14,488 bases of DNA from Nitrospiraceae bacterium. Lineage in GTDB: Bacteria > Nitrospirota > Thermodesulfovibrionia > Thermodesulfovibrionales > Dissulfurispiraceae. The notes beneath the pieces are model-generated. The model saw only the letters and a program-made list of their open reading frames with translations. It did not search any database and was not told where the DNA came from. This document shows, in pieces, positions 1 to 7,466 of the stretch. The stretch lies in contig PMYY01000071.1 of assembly GCA_003170655.1 (NCBI GenBank), forward strand, positions 6,645-21,132. The letters run 5' to 3'. The translations under genes were made by a program, and so were the position numbers. Numbering within the stretch: position 1 is the stretch's first letter; each line of letters opens with the position of its first letter.

Positions 1-1395
1 CTCGTATAGCGATGCCATCTTACCGAATGGCATGACAGGGAAAGCGATGACCTTGTCGCTGACCATCTTGCCTTGATAGAAGGTGCGGTTCGGCCCGCTG
101 CCTGTGTCGCCCGTGTAGTAATAGGCGATGATTCCAAGGTCTTCCAGTATTTGCGTTGTCACAGGTTGCGGATGAACGCCATCGGGCGCAGCATATTCGG
201 TGATCTTGTAACCGGTAATTGTTTCGAGACATTTGTTATTTCTTACGATATTCTCGCGCATCTCTTTCTCTTTGAAGACCCCGTCTTCGATGTTTCTTGC
301 GAACCAGTTGTGTCCCCAGCCCCCGTGGGACCCTATTGTCCCGTATTCCTTCAGGATTTCAGCCAGTTGTCTACCCTTACCGCAGGCGTCAAAGCCTAGT
401 CCGTCTCCGGGATTGTCGCGAAAATCTCCTGCGGTTATATCGAAAGATGCCTTAATGCCCTTCCTGATCAGGCCTGTTTTCAGCATAAGGGGCAGTGTCT
501 TATGCTCTACAGACGAATCGACGTGCCAGTCGATAGCGACGCCTCCTCGTCCCGCTTCCGTATTCATTACATGGGGGATGCCGGCCACATCGAAGAGGAA
601 CGTCCGCAACACCGACCGTAAGGGCAAATCATCAGATTCTGCCTTGAGACTGCCCAAGGGCAGATTCACATAGAGCACCTTGCCCGCCTCATAATCAGTA
701 AGTACGATTGCCGGTAACTTCTCATTATTTGCCTTTATTGCGTAAGCGTAAATGTCCTTCTCGGGCAGTTCACGGACAGGCTTGTTTTCGGCAATCGGGT
801 ATTGAAGAGCGCCGTACGCGTAACCGCTGAGGACGAGGCCGTTAAGGGTTTTGCCCATCGGAACCTGAAAGAAATCCCGTGCTGCCTCGGAAGTGAACTT
901 AATATGCGCATGCCCAAAGGCCCCGGCTCCCGTTGTGCTGAAGGTGATATAATTCAGGCCGACGATGTCCGCGAATACTGAACGCTCAAGGAAGCGTCCA
1001 TTCTGGTGCCTGGTCCCCACGTCATAAATTACCGCAACTTTTCCGCCCTTCGAGAGATACTCTTTTGTCCAGTCGACGAACTGCGTGGGAACGTGAACGA
1101 GCATGCTATCTGGCAGGATCATCACCGGCACTCTTTTCACGATGGCGGCGACACTTAGTGTGCTTAGTTGAAACACGTCGAAACTCTCGAAAGAGACACC
1201 CTCCTCCTGCAAAACGCTCTCATAGGCGGGGAGCACGGAGGATTTGCTTTTTGCATATTCGGGATTATAGACGAGAAGCACCTTTATCGCCCTTCCCCCG
1301 GACAAAGCCCTGTTCTGTTGTATCTTCGGTAACGCATAGAAAGTGAGCAAAGAGGCAATTGCCACAAACACCACAGCAATCAGGATTTTTTTCAT
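1..1395 (-). CDS. Polysaccharide deacetylase-like exported/membrane-anchored protein (3' end cut by window edge)
   Basis: Open for 465 codons from ATG at 1395 to the window edge without a stop, so the C-terminus is missing. Residues 4-22 form one hydrophobic segment after MKK, a signal peptide or N-terminal anchor, so the rest should lie outside the cytoplasm. Residues about 37-275 resemble a Rossmann/glutamine-amidotransferase-like alpha/beta domain (VLLVYNPEY, then GGKVAVIYDVGT at 117-128). From about 284 a NodB-like deacetylase region follows: acidic motif around D289/D293 (AIDWHVDS), a histidine motif SHGGWGH with H357 and H362, and APDGVHP at 403-409. The usual family motif is H(S/T)xxH, so the metal site is a variant. 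The start overlaps the stop of the beta-helix gene as ATGA and has a GGGAG ribosome site upstream. As last visible gene of the glycan operon it probably deacetylates or trims the polymer. Function is inferred from weak motif similarity. Confidence 0.7.
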   Translation of the reverse strand, partial: MKKILIAVVFVAIASLLTFYALPKIQQNRALSGGRAIKVLLVYNPEYAKSKSSVLPAYESVLQEEGVSFESFDVFQLSTLSVAAIVKRVPVMILPDSMLVHVPTQFVDWTKEYLSKGGKVAVIYDVGTRHQNGRFLERSVFADIVGLNYITFSTTGAGAFGHAHIKFTSEAARDFFQVPMGKTLNGLVLSGYAYGALQYPIAENKPVRELPEKDIYAYAIKANNEKLPAIVLTDYEAGKVLYVNLPLGSLKAESDDLPLRSVLRTFLFDVAGIPHVMNTEAGRGGVAIDWHVDSSVEHKTLPLMLKTGLIRKGIKASFDITAGDFRDNPGDGLGFDACGKGRQLAEILKEYGTIGSHGGWGHNWFARNIEDGVFKEKEMRENIVRNNKCLETITGYKITEYAAPDGVHPQPVTTQILEDLGIIAYYYTGDTGSGPNRTFYQGKMVSDKVIAFPVMPFGKMASLYE

Positions 1396-2405
1396 GCCAC
1401 TCTCCCTTTCCCTTCCGTTACTATATATCCGTATACACGCACCCCGCCTTCAAGGAAAATCCCTTTTTTCCCTACCATCGATTTGATCCGGTCTGGAGTT
1501 CCGATTGTAACCCCGTGCCTGACAGTTATGCTGCCCTGGGAAAACACGGTGCCCATGATCCGGCTGCCCGGACCTATTTCTATGTCCCCTTCCGCAAAGA
1601 CATTTCCCATAATGGTGACGGACGCTCCTGTAACAACCTTCCCATGGGACTTAATGTGTCCGCGAATAACTGATTGTTCGCCGATAGAGAGAGGGCCTTC
1701 GGCAATGATATTGCAGTTCTTCAGGCTGTGAGGGGGCATATCTGAAATGTCCCGTTCCGTAGGGACAACCCCAAAAATGGCGCTGTCTCCGACTGCTGAG
1801 TTCGCGTCGTCTCCGTTGTGGCCGGCATCATTTGCAGTCACTACAGGGTACCCGTACAACCTTGTAAAATTGCATCTGCTTGCGATTGAAAGCTCTCTGC
1901 CGCAAGTCGTGCTGACGCCGAGTTGGCAATCCTCTTCGATTTTTACATATCCTTCTGCATCCAGCCAACGAAGGAAACGTGTTCCCTTTCGGACATGTAC
2001 ATCTCCGTCACATGCAAGGGCCTGCAAGCGGTTCGCTTCCCCAATGAAGACGTTTCCCCGTGCATAGACCTCTTTTATGAAAGTCACGTTATTTTCCGAC
2101 TCGAGATCGTTCAATGAATAAAGTATATTCTCTGTGACCGTGCCGGCGATGTTCCGCGCGTTGTTGGAGATTTGCACCGTTTCCTGTTTCGAAAGAGTTA
2201 CGGCATGAAGCCCCGGTGACATGTTCCCGATCGATTTCAGCATGAGCTTTCTGAACGACATGGCGAAGTAGCGCGGGTCCTTGCAATAGTTCATGTTTAT
2301 AAATAGCGGTGTCGCATCGTCTTTCCGTCTGATTTCGCGGGCCGCTGGAATGAAGGGCAGCACAAACAGGATTGCCAGCAGCACAAAGCAAAGGACCAGT
2401 AGCAT
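1392..2405 (-). CDS. Membrane-anchored bactofilin-like (polymer-forming) beta-helix protein
   Basis: A 337-residue protein. Residues 1-20 are a single hydrophobic segment followed by a basic stretch (AAREIRRKDD), giving an N-terminal membrane anchor. Residues about 85-180 and 229-330 are short repeating strands rich in G, V and I with turns such as AEGDIEIGPGSRIMGTV and SQGSITVRHGVTIG, the pattern of the bactofilin/DUF583 right-handed beta-helix family. A polar linker near 190-228 separates the two blocks. I chose ATG at 2405 because it shares its A with the TAA of the glycosyltransferase (TAATG) and has AAGGCGG seven bases upstream. A TTG 51 bases further up would overlap the upstream gene and has no good ribosome site. 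Bactofilins form filaments that position cell-wall or polysaccharide enzymes; here a scaffold for the neighbouring synthase is inferred. Soluble bactofilins are usually shorter and lack this anchor. Confidence 0.75.
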   Translation of the reverse strand: MLLVLCFVLLAILFVLPFIPAAREIRRKDDATPLFINMNYCKDPRYFAMSFRKLMLKSIGNMSPGLHAVTLSKQETVQISNNARNIAGTVTENILYSLNDLESENNVTFIKEVYARGNVFIGEANRLQALACDGDVHVRKGTRFLRWLDAEGYVKIEEDCQLGVSTTCGRELSIASRCNFTRLYGYPVVTANDAGHNGDDANSAVGDSAIFGVVPTERDISDMPPHSLKNCNIIAEGPLSIGEQSVIRGHIKSHGKVVTGASVTIMGNVFAEGDIEIGPGSRIMGTVFSQGSITVRHGVTIGTPDRIKSMVGKKGIFLEGGVRVYGYIVTEGKGRVA

Positions 2406-3679
2406 TAGCGGCCCGCCTTCGATGAAGTGGTCCTGAAGCGCTCTGTTTTTTGCCAATGGGTCTTACGGTGCGTCAGGGTATCCAAAATAGCATCGAAGAA
2501 GCCCCTGGATATGTACCACATATTGAAAAAGAAATTAAATAGCAGGAGCGGCAGCAGCAGTACGCGATGCACAGCGCCGTCGAGCAAGCAGCCGGTCCCT
2601 ACCTGGTAGAAGGGAGCGAAATTGCCGAAGGTGTTGTAAGCGCCGATAAAGACAAGGAAGAAGATCCCAGCAAATATCTCCATCTCGCCCAAGAAAAAGA
2701 GGGCGAGTGAATCGATAAAGCCCATGAGAAGTATCGGAGGGACCAGATATACCAGGAGCAGAAACATTCCGTCGAACTTTTCACAAAATGAAAGATGGCG
2801 GGCCTTGATCAGCGGGAAGAAGTATCTGAACATTACATCATTATGTCCCCGTGACCATCTCCTAATCTGGCGCGCCCTGACACTCCATTCTTCAGGCGCC
2901 TCTTCGTAGCACTCCGCCCGGTTCGCATAGAGCACCTTCCAGCCATTGACCGAAAGCCTGTAGGTCAGTTCCGTATCCTCGGCAAGTACCTTGGTATCGA
3001 AACTGCCGAGTTCCATGACCTCTTTTTTCCTGAATCCCCCGACCGTGCCCCCGTATTGAGGCATGAGCTTCAGATTGTAACGGGCCTGCTGGTCCACCTG
3101 GTATCCACCGGTCCGTTCGAGATCGAGGAGGCGGGTCAGGATGTTTTTGCCGGTATTTATCGGCACTACCCGTCCCATGACAGCGCCGACTTCAGGATCA
3201 TTGAAGCATACCGCTATGCTCCTGAGCAGCCCTTTTGGGGGAAGATAGTCGGCATCGAAGACTATGATGATCTCACCGGCAGCCTTTTCCATGGCTGCAT
3301 TCAGGGCCGCAGGCTTGCCCCGATCACCTTCATAACGGTGAAGGGGTTTTATTATGGGATATCTCGCGGCATATCCGTCTAGGATCTCCCGGGTCCTGTC
3401 TTTCGAGAAGTCGTTAATAGGGATGATTTCGAGCTTATCCATATCGTAATCGGCTTCTACCAGGAGGTTCAGAATATTGGCAGCCACCTTCTCCTCGTTA
3501 TGCATCGGGATCAGGACAGATACGGATTTGAGCTCAGAGTCGATAATGTCCTGGTAATAGATCCTCTGCTCATAAAAAAGCCTGTTCAGGGTAAAGATGA
3601 AATGCCTGATGGAATAGAGCACCATCACCGCGATTGTGAAAAGAAGATATGCCTTGAGAATTAGTACGACCACTTCCAT
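2405..3679 (-). CDS. Processive family 2 glycosyltransferase (membrane polysaccharide synthase)
   Basis: A 424-residue protein of the BcsA/NodC/hyaluronan-synthase type. Residues 4-30 form an N-terminal membrane segment. The GT-A domain starts at 52 (SVSVLIPMHNEE), carries the nucleotide-sugar and metal motif D142-A-D144, the catalytic-base region A233-E-D235, and the processive-enzyme motif Q271-I-R-R-W275. At least three hydrophobic segments follow at about 303-330, 333-360 and 372-395. The motif set and the C-terminal membrane bundle indicate polymerisation of a beta-linked polysaccharide at the inner membrane, with possible transport through the same protein. The substrate is not readable; UDP-ManNAc or UDP-GlcNAc is suggested by the epimerase in the operon. 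It overlaps the upstream membrane-protein gene by 19 bases and is coupled downstream by TAATG. Confidence 0.9.
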   Translation of the reverse strand: MEVVVLILKAYLLFTIAVMVLYSIRHFIFTLNRLFYEQRIYYQDIIDSELKSVSVLIPMHNEEKVAANILNLLVEADYDMDKLEIIPINDFSKDRTREILDGYAARYPIIKPLHRYEGDRGKPAALNAAMEKAAGEIIIVFDADYLPPKGLLRSIAVCFNDPEVGAVMGRVVPINTGKNILTRLLDLERTGGYQVDQQARYNLKLMPQYGGTVGGFRKKEVMELGSFDTKVLAEDTELTYRLSVNGWKVLYANRAECYEEAPEEWSVRARQIRRWSRGHNDVMFRYFFPLIKARHLSFCEKFDGMFLLLVYLVPPILLMGFIDSLALFFLGEMEIFAGIFFLVFIGAYNTFGNFAPFYQVGTGCLLDGAVHRVLLLPLLLFNFFFNMWYISRGFFDAILDTLTHRKTHWQKTERFRTTSSKAGR

Positions 3680-4440
3680 AACGTGAAATTACCTTTTATC
3701 TTTATTGCCAGTCTTGCAGCATATATGCTGTAGATACTCACGATGTATACGAAGTCAACCAGCGGTCCGAGCATGAAAAAGAGTATTGCCATGTAGAGAA
3801 GGGATATTTTCCCGATTATGAAGAGAAATACTACATACCTGACAGTTCCGAAGACGAGCGAATAAACTAATGTTGCCAGCATGGTAATTAATTTCGACAG
3901 AAGAGACGAAGGCAGAGGCAGGACTGCGAGGCCCGTGATGATAGGTACAAAAAACCAGATGCTGATCTGCTGTTTGATATATAAGTCCGAATAGTCGGAG
4001 GCCTGATATGGAAATCGATCAGGCACGAAGATAAAAAATACTGACGATATGAAAATGATAAACGAGACCACGATGCAAAAAATGACCATAGGTTTGAAGT
4101 GCTCAATCTTAGGCAGAAGCACCAGGAGCAACAGGCTGATAATGGCATTTATCAGGGAAAAAAGGATTGAGGGAAACCTGCCGGGCAGTGTGATATAGCA
4201 CGCTTCACCTATGATGTACGGGTATGAGACGATTCCCAGCGAATCATTCTGGAAGTATTGCAAAAGAATTGCCTTGGTTATCAGGCATACGGTTTTGGTA
4301 ATCTCCGGGTAGAAAAAGACTACGCCGAGCGAAAGCGGAATCGCGATAAACAAGAATTGCAGGACGAACGGACGCGCAGAGGTGGATATTTTGCGATAAG
4401 AACGGTGACTGAGGATCACCGATTTTGCATCTATGCTCAT
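3661..4440 (-). CDS. Multipass membrane protein of unknown function in glycan operon
   Basis: A 259-residue protein that I cannot assign to a family. It has a short basic cytosolic N-terminus and about five or six hydrophobic segments, near 24-44, 92-110, 116-139, 160-178, 184-210 and 211-243, and a basic C-terminal tail (KIKGNFTLWKWSY). A hydrophilic loop at about 140-158 (DRFPYQASDYSDLYIKQQ) probably faces the periplasm. Single conserved-looking polar residues inside or near the membrane are C81, R88, R201 and D229. The start ATG overlaps the epimerase stop as ATGA, with GGAGGG directly upstream. The position between a nucleotide-sugar epimerase and a polysaccharide synthase suggests a role in export, lipid-carrier handling or synthase assembly. 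An exosortase-like fold was considered but the Cys-Arg-His motif spacing does not fit. Confidence 0.6.
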   Translation of the reverse strand: MSIDAKSVILSHRSYRKISTSARPFVLQFLFIAIPLSLGVVFFYPEITKTVCLITKAILLQYFQNDSLGIVSYPYIIGEACYITLPGRFPSILFSLINAIISLLLLVLLPKIEHFKPMVIFCIVVSFIIFISSVFFIFVPDRFPYQASDYSDLYIKQQISIWFFVPIITGLAVLPLPSSLLSKLITMLATLVYSLVFGTVRYVVFLFIIGKISLLYMAILFFMLGPLVDFVYIVSIYSIYAARLAIKIKGNFTLWKWSY

Positions 4441-5660
4441 AGCCCTCCATTTCCGTTGCGGTAGGTAAACTCACGATCCGGATCGAGCAAGGGGAGCAGT
4501 CCTCGCGACCAGCGTTGGAGCGCCTCAACGATTCTTGAAGAGGCCGCGCCGTCACCATAAGGATTTTTACCGCAAGTAGCGGCGGAGTAGAATTCGGCAT
4601 CTCTTAATAAATGAGATGTTTCCTTGACTATGGCCTCTCGCGATGTGCCTATGACTTTGGACAGACCTTCGTTGAATGCCTCGGGACGTTCGGTGACCCG
4701 GCGCAGCACGAAGAGGGGTTTGCAAAGCGTCGGGGCCTCCTCCTGCAGTCCGCCGGAATCCGTCAGGATTAGATGAGTGCGTTTCATGAGATTAACGAAC
4801 GTCAGATAGTCCAGGGGTGGAATGAGATGTACACGGTCGACATCCGAGAGGATTCTCCTTGCCGTACTCTGCACCTCGGGATTCAGGTGAACAGGATATA
4901 CGACGCGGACGTCCGGGAACTCTTTGATTATATCGAGCAGGGCGAGGCATATTTCTTCCAGGTCCTTTCCGAGCGTCTCCCTGCGATGACAGGTCACGAG
5001 AATGGTGCGATAGTTGTCGAAATCGATGCCCTCCAGCGGGGTGCCCAGGCATGAAAACGGCTTACTGAGGATGTAATGGAGGGAATCTACTACGGTATTG
5101 CCGGTGACGGTAATCTTCTGCGGCGATACGCCTTCTTTTAGCAGCATAGTCCTGGCAAGCGGAGTGGGTGCGAAATTGATCTCCGTGAGGACGGTGGTAA
5201 GACGGCGCATCCCTTCCTCCGGAAACGGGTTCAACATGTCATGGCTTCTAAGGCCGGCCTCGACGTGGGCGACTGGGATTTTCCGGTAGAACGCGGCCAG
5301 TGACGTGGCAAAGACCGTCGTAGTGTCTCCCTGTACCAGGACCATATCCGGCTTGATCCTGCCGAGGGCCAAATCCATATGGTCTAAAACGCGGGAAGTG
5401 AGCAGTGACAGGCTCTGGCCCGGATACATGAGGTTCAGGTCATGATTAGGCACGATCTCAAAGAGAGAGAGTGCCTGATCGAGCATTTCGCGGTGCTGAG
5501 CAGTGGCGATAACTACTACGTCAAATAGATCGAAACATTTCTTGAGTTCGTGAATGACAGGCGCCATCTTGATGGCTTCCGGTCTGGTGCCTAGTACAAC
5601 TGCAACGCGCATCGGCAAATAGCGAACTATCGTGTTTTGACCATTGCGATCTGTTTGCAT
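4437..5660 (-). CDS. wecB: UDP-N-acetylglucosamine 2-epimerase (non-hydrolysing), WecB/MnaA family
   Basis: Cytosolic enzyme interconverting UDP-GlcNAc and UDP-ManNAc, supplying ManNAc units for surface glycans. Family motifs are in order: GTRPEAIKMAP at 24-34, GDTTT with D112, HVEAGLRS with E134, PFPEEG around E148-E149, TGNTVVDS at 187-194, TCHRRE with H225, and LTDSGGLQEEAP at 299-310 followed by TERPEA. D112, E134, the PEE glutamate and H225 match the known catalytic residues. With ATG at 5660 the protein has 407 residues; a run of eight Gs lies just upstream as a ribosome site. The family core begins at the next ATG, 5612 (MRVAVVLGTRPE), which lacks a ribosome site but gives a more typical length, so the start is uncertain by 16 residues. 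A GTG at 5699 is also possible. The last 25 residues extend past the usual end. First gene of the minus-strand glycan operon. Confidence 0.92.
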   Translation of the reverse strand: MQTDRNGQNTIVRYLPMRVAVVLGTRPEAIKMAPVIHELKKCFDLFDVVVIATAQHREMLDQALSLFEIVPNHDLNLMYPGQSLSLLTSRVLDHMDLALGRIKPDMVLVQGDTTTVFATSLAAFYRKIPVAHVEAGLRSHDMLNPFPEEGMRRLTTVLTEINFAPTPLARTMLLKEGVSPQKITVTGNTVVDSLHYILSKPFSCLGTPLEGIDFDNYRTILVTCHRRETLGKDLEEICLALLDIIKEFPDVRVVYPVHLNPEVQSTARRILSDVDRVHLIPPLDYLTFVNLMKRTHLILTDSGGLQEEAPTLCKPLFVLRRVTERPEAFNEGLSKVIGTSREAIVKETSHLLRDAEFYSAATCGKNPYGDGAASSRIVEALQRWSRGLLPLLDPDREFTYRNGNGGL

Positions 5661-5731
5661 ATATCCCCCCCCAGAGGCTCTCAATGCAGGCTGACGCACG
5701 CATCCTAAATCCTTGATCTGATTAGCACTAT

Positions 5732-5737
5732 ATTATA
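5732..5737 (-). promoter_or_regulatory. Candidate -10 box for the glycan operon
   Basis: Reading the minus strand, the sequence is a perfect TATAAT located about 72 bases upstream of the chosen epimerase start. I see no convincing -35 box at 16-18 bases, so the promoter is only a candidate. Confidence 0.4.
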
Positions 5738-5800
5738 GCATAGGGGGGAAGGACGATTTGACCAGTCGGATTCGAGTTGAAGGAGACGTGCATCATTCAG

Positions 5801-5828
5801 TTATGAAAACGGTTTGTGCTAATATAAT
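5801..5828 (+). promoter_or_regulatory. Candidate distal promoter facing the acyl carrier protein gene
   Basis: A perfect TATAAT at 5823-5828 with a poor -35 (TTATGA, 5801-5806) at 16 bases. Transcripts from here would run into the terminator-like hairpin at 5855-5893 before reaching the gene at 5983. Confidence 0.35.
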
Positions 5829-5854
5829 CATATCCGCCATAAGGAAGGGGATTC

Positions 5855-5893
5855 CCCGTCAACCAAACTGTTTTGAATGACGGGATATTTTTT
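5855..5893 (+). terminator. Terminator-like hairpin in the leader of the acyl carrier protein gene
   Basis: A 7-bp perfect stem, CCCGTCA (5855-5861) with TGACGGG (5878-5884), and a 16-base loop, followed by ATATTTTTT ending at 5893. It lies on the plus strand upstream of the gene, where no plus-strand gene ends, so an attenuator or the end of a very short transcript is more likely than a gene terminator. The GGGG at 5847-5850 can pair with 5854-5857 and so compete with the stem. Confidence 0.5.
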
Positions 5894-5926
5894 GCCTCAT
5901 CCCGCTATCGCGCTTCAGTCCGGCCA

Positions 5927-5935
5927 TGATAAAAT
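5927..5935 (+). promoter_or_regulatory. Candidate proximal extended -10 promoter for the ACP-ketosynthase operon
   Basis: TG, one base, then TAAAAT (5 of 6 to consensus) forms an extended -10 element 48 bases before the start codon and downstream of the hairpin. No clear -35 is present, which extended -10 promoters can tolerate. Confidence 0.35.
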
Positions 5936-5982
5936 AATATGTCCTGAAAAGAACAGGCATGGCTTCATTACAAGGGGGATAA

Positions 5983-6228
5983 ATGACTACACTTGAGAGT
6001 ATTGAAAAATTATTCGTCGACAAGCTCGACCTGAACAGAGACCTGCTTACGCCGGAATCGACGCTGGAAAGCTTCGGCATTGACTCTCTCGATAAGATCG
6101 AGTTCCTGTTTTCGCTTGAGGATGAATTCAAAATAAAGATCGCCGAGAGCGAAGTGAAAATAGACACTGTTCAGGATGTTGTCGACATGGTCGACAGGCT
6201 CGTCGCCGAACAGCACGGCAGCGCCTAA
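5983..6228 (+). CDS. Acyl carrier protein
   Basis: An 81-residue acidic helical protein. The phosphopantetheine attachment motif is G32-I-D-S35-L36, with Ser35 as the modified residue, followed by the helix-II sequence DKIEFLFSLEDEF and an acidic helix III. Length and motif match the family. The start ATG is preceded by AAGGGGG at four bases. It carries the growing acyl chain as a thioester in the cytosol. The helix-II sequence is not the common AcpP form (DSLDTVELVMALEEEF), and the gene sits with only a ketosynthase rather than fabD/fabG, so a dedicated carrier for a special lipid or acyl group is possible as an alternative to the housekeeping ACP. I therefore give no symbol. Confidence 0.9.
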   Translation: MTTLESIEKLFVDKLDLNRDLLTPESTLESFGIDSLDKIEFLFSLEDEFKIKIAESEVKIDTVQDVVDMVDRLVAEQHGSA

Positions 6229-6233
6229 GCCAG

Positions 6234-7466
6234 ATGAGCATTAGAAGAGTTGCCATAACCGGGCTGGGAGTACTCTCACCCTTGGGTAATACTACAACCG
6301 ACGTTTTCAGCAACGCGATGTCTGCAAAGTCCGGAGTGAGGAGGCTGACCGCACCTTTCGCCGATCTGCTCACTGCGAGGATCGCCGCCGAGGTGGACTT
6401 CGATATGGCTGGGTATTTTTCGAAGAGGAAAGCCACGCTTGACAGGACGAGCCAGATGGCGGTGGCTGCTGCTGCCCAGGCGATGGCTGATTCTGGCCTG
6501 CTCCTTTCGGAAGAGGGGAAAAAGCGGGCAGGCGTTTTTATCGGTACGGGGATGGGCGGGGCCCATTCAGTGGATGAAGTGAGCATTGCGCTTTTCAGGG
6601 AGAATAAGCCGAGAGTAAGCCCGCTCTCCATTGTGAAAATAATGAATAACGCTGCGGCATCACATGTCTCTATCACCTTCGGTCTTGCGGGCCCATGTCT
6701 CACCTATTCAACGGCATGTTCATCCTCTTCAGTTTCTATTGGCGAAGCATTCCGCCAGATCAAATACGGCTTAGTCGATTTTGTCCTTGCAGGCGGCACG
6801 GAGAGCCTACTAACGTATGGTTCGTTTAAATGCTGGGAGTCGCTGGGGGTGCTGGCCAGGGAAGATTCCGAAAACCTCGCCGCTTCCTGCAGGCCTTTTT
6901 CCAAAGATAGGAGCGGCTTTGTCCTTGGAGAAGGAGCGGCCATCGTGGTCCTTGAGGAGATGGAGATGGCGAAACGACGCGGGGCAAAAATATACGGCGA
7001 AATTATCGGCTACGGTTCGACGTCGGATGCTTACCATATTACCGGTCCGTCGGTGGAAGGACAGGAGCGCGCCATGCGCATGGCCCTTGACGAAGCGGGG
7101 GTGGGAACTGAATCGGTGGATTACATTAATGCGCATGGAACTGCAACTGCTGCGAATGATCTCATCGAGACACACGCTATCAAAAAGCTCTTCGGCGAAA
7201 GGTCCTACGAGATTCCGGTCAGTTCGACTAAATCGATGCACGGACATCTTATGGGCGCGGGTGGCGCAGTCGAGTTTGTTATCTCCATGCTTGCGATCAA
7301 GAACAAGGCAATTCCGCCTACTGCAAACCTGACTATACCAGATCCGGAGTGCGATCTCGATTATGTCCCCAATGAAGGGCGGACAGGCCAAAAAGTCAGG
7401 ATCATCATGTCGAATTCATTTGCCTTCGGCGGGACTAACGCCGTCCTGGTGGCACGCGAAGTCTGA
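6234..7466 (+). CDS. Beta-ketoacyl-ACP synthase II-like ketosynthase (FabF family)
   Basis: A 410-residue thiolase-fold condensing enzyme, the usual length for FabF. The nucleophile is C162 in STACSSSS, the first active-site histidine is H301 in NAHGTATAAND, K333 lies in STKSMHGH, and the second histidine is H338; the glycine-rich end FAFGGTNA (397-404) is normal. It condenses malonyl-ACP with an acyl-ACP in the cytosol. It starts five bases after the ACP stop with no clear ribosome site, so translation is probably coupled to that gene. All catalytic residues are present, unlike chain-length-factor paralogs. KAS II of general fatty-acid synthesis and a special-pathway ketosynthase cannot be told apart from sequence alone. 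Confidence 0.92.
   Translation: MSIRRVAITGLGVLSPLGNTTTDVFSNAMSAKSGVRRLTAPFADLLTARIAAEVDFDMAGYFSKRKATLDRTSQMAVAAAAQAMADSGLLLSEEGKKRAGVFIGTGMGGAHSVDEVSIALFRENKPRVSPLSIVKIMNNAAASHVSITFGLAGPCLTYSTACSSSSVSIGEAFRQIKYGLVDFVLAGGTESLLTYGSFKCWESLGVLAREDSENLAASCRPFSKDRSGFVLGEGAAIVVLEEMEMAKRRGAKIYGEIIGYGSTSDAYHITGPSVEGQERAMRMALDEAGVGTESVDYINAHGTATAANDLIETHAIKKLFGERSYEIPVSSTKSMHGHLMGAGGAVEFVISMLAIKNKAIPPTANLTIPDPECDLDYVPNEGRTGQKVRIIMSNSFAFGGTNAVLVAREV

Larger units (their letters stand above)
5661..5982. other. Divergent intergenic control region between the glycan operon and the acyl carrier protein gene
   Basis: No gene is supported in this stretch of just over 300 bases. It holds a minus-facing TATAAT box, two plus-facing promoter-like boxes, a terminator-like hairpin and the ribosome site AAGGGGG at 5972-5978. 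The individual sites are listed separately. Confidence 0.6.

Noticed and set aside
233..673. 146-codon plus-strand open frame
   Set aside because: It lies opposite the deacetylase-like gene, has low-complexity composition (many S, P, R) and no ribosome site; it is a shadow.
3661..4440. Exosortase/archaeosortase assignment for the multipass protein
   Set aside because: A cysteine (C81) and an arginine (R201) are present, but the spacing is far too long, the surrounding motif is absent and no following histidine is found.
5722..5729. TTAGCACT resembling half of a CIRCE element upstream of the epimerase gene
   Set aside because: The second half (GAGTGCTAA at nine bases) is absent; only the site at 13587-13613 is complete.
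6128..6703. 191-codon minus-strand open frame
   Set aside because: It overlaps the ACP and ketosynthase genes on the other strand, and its protein resembles no family; it is a shadow of the ketosynthase gene.
6810..7391. 193-codon minus-strand open frame
   Set aside because: It is fully antisense to the conserved ketosynthase, including its active-site region.
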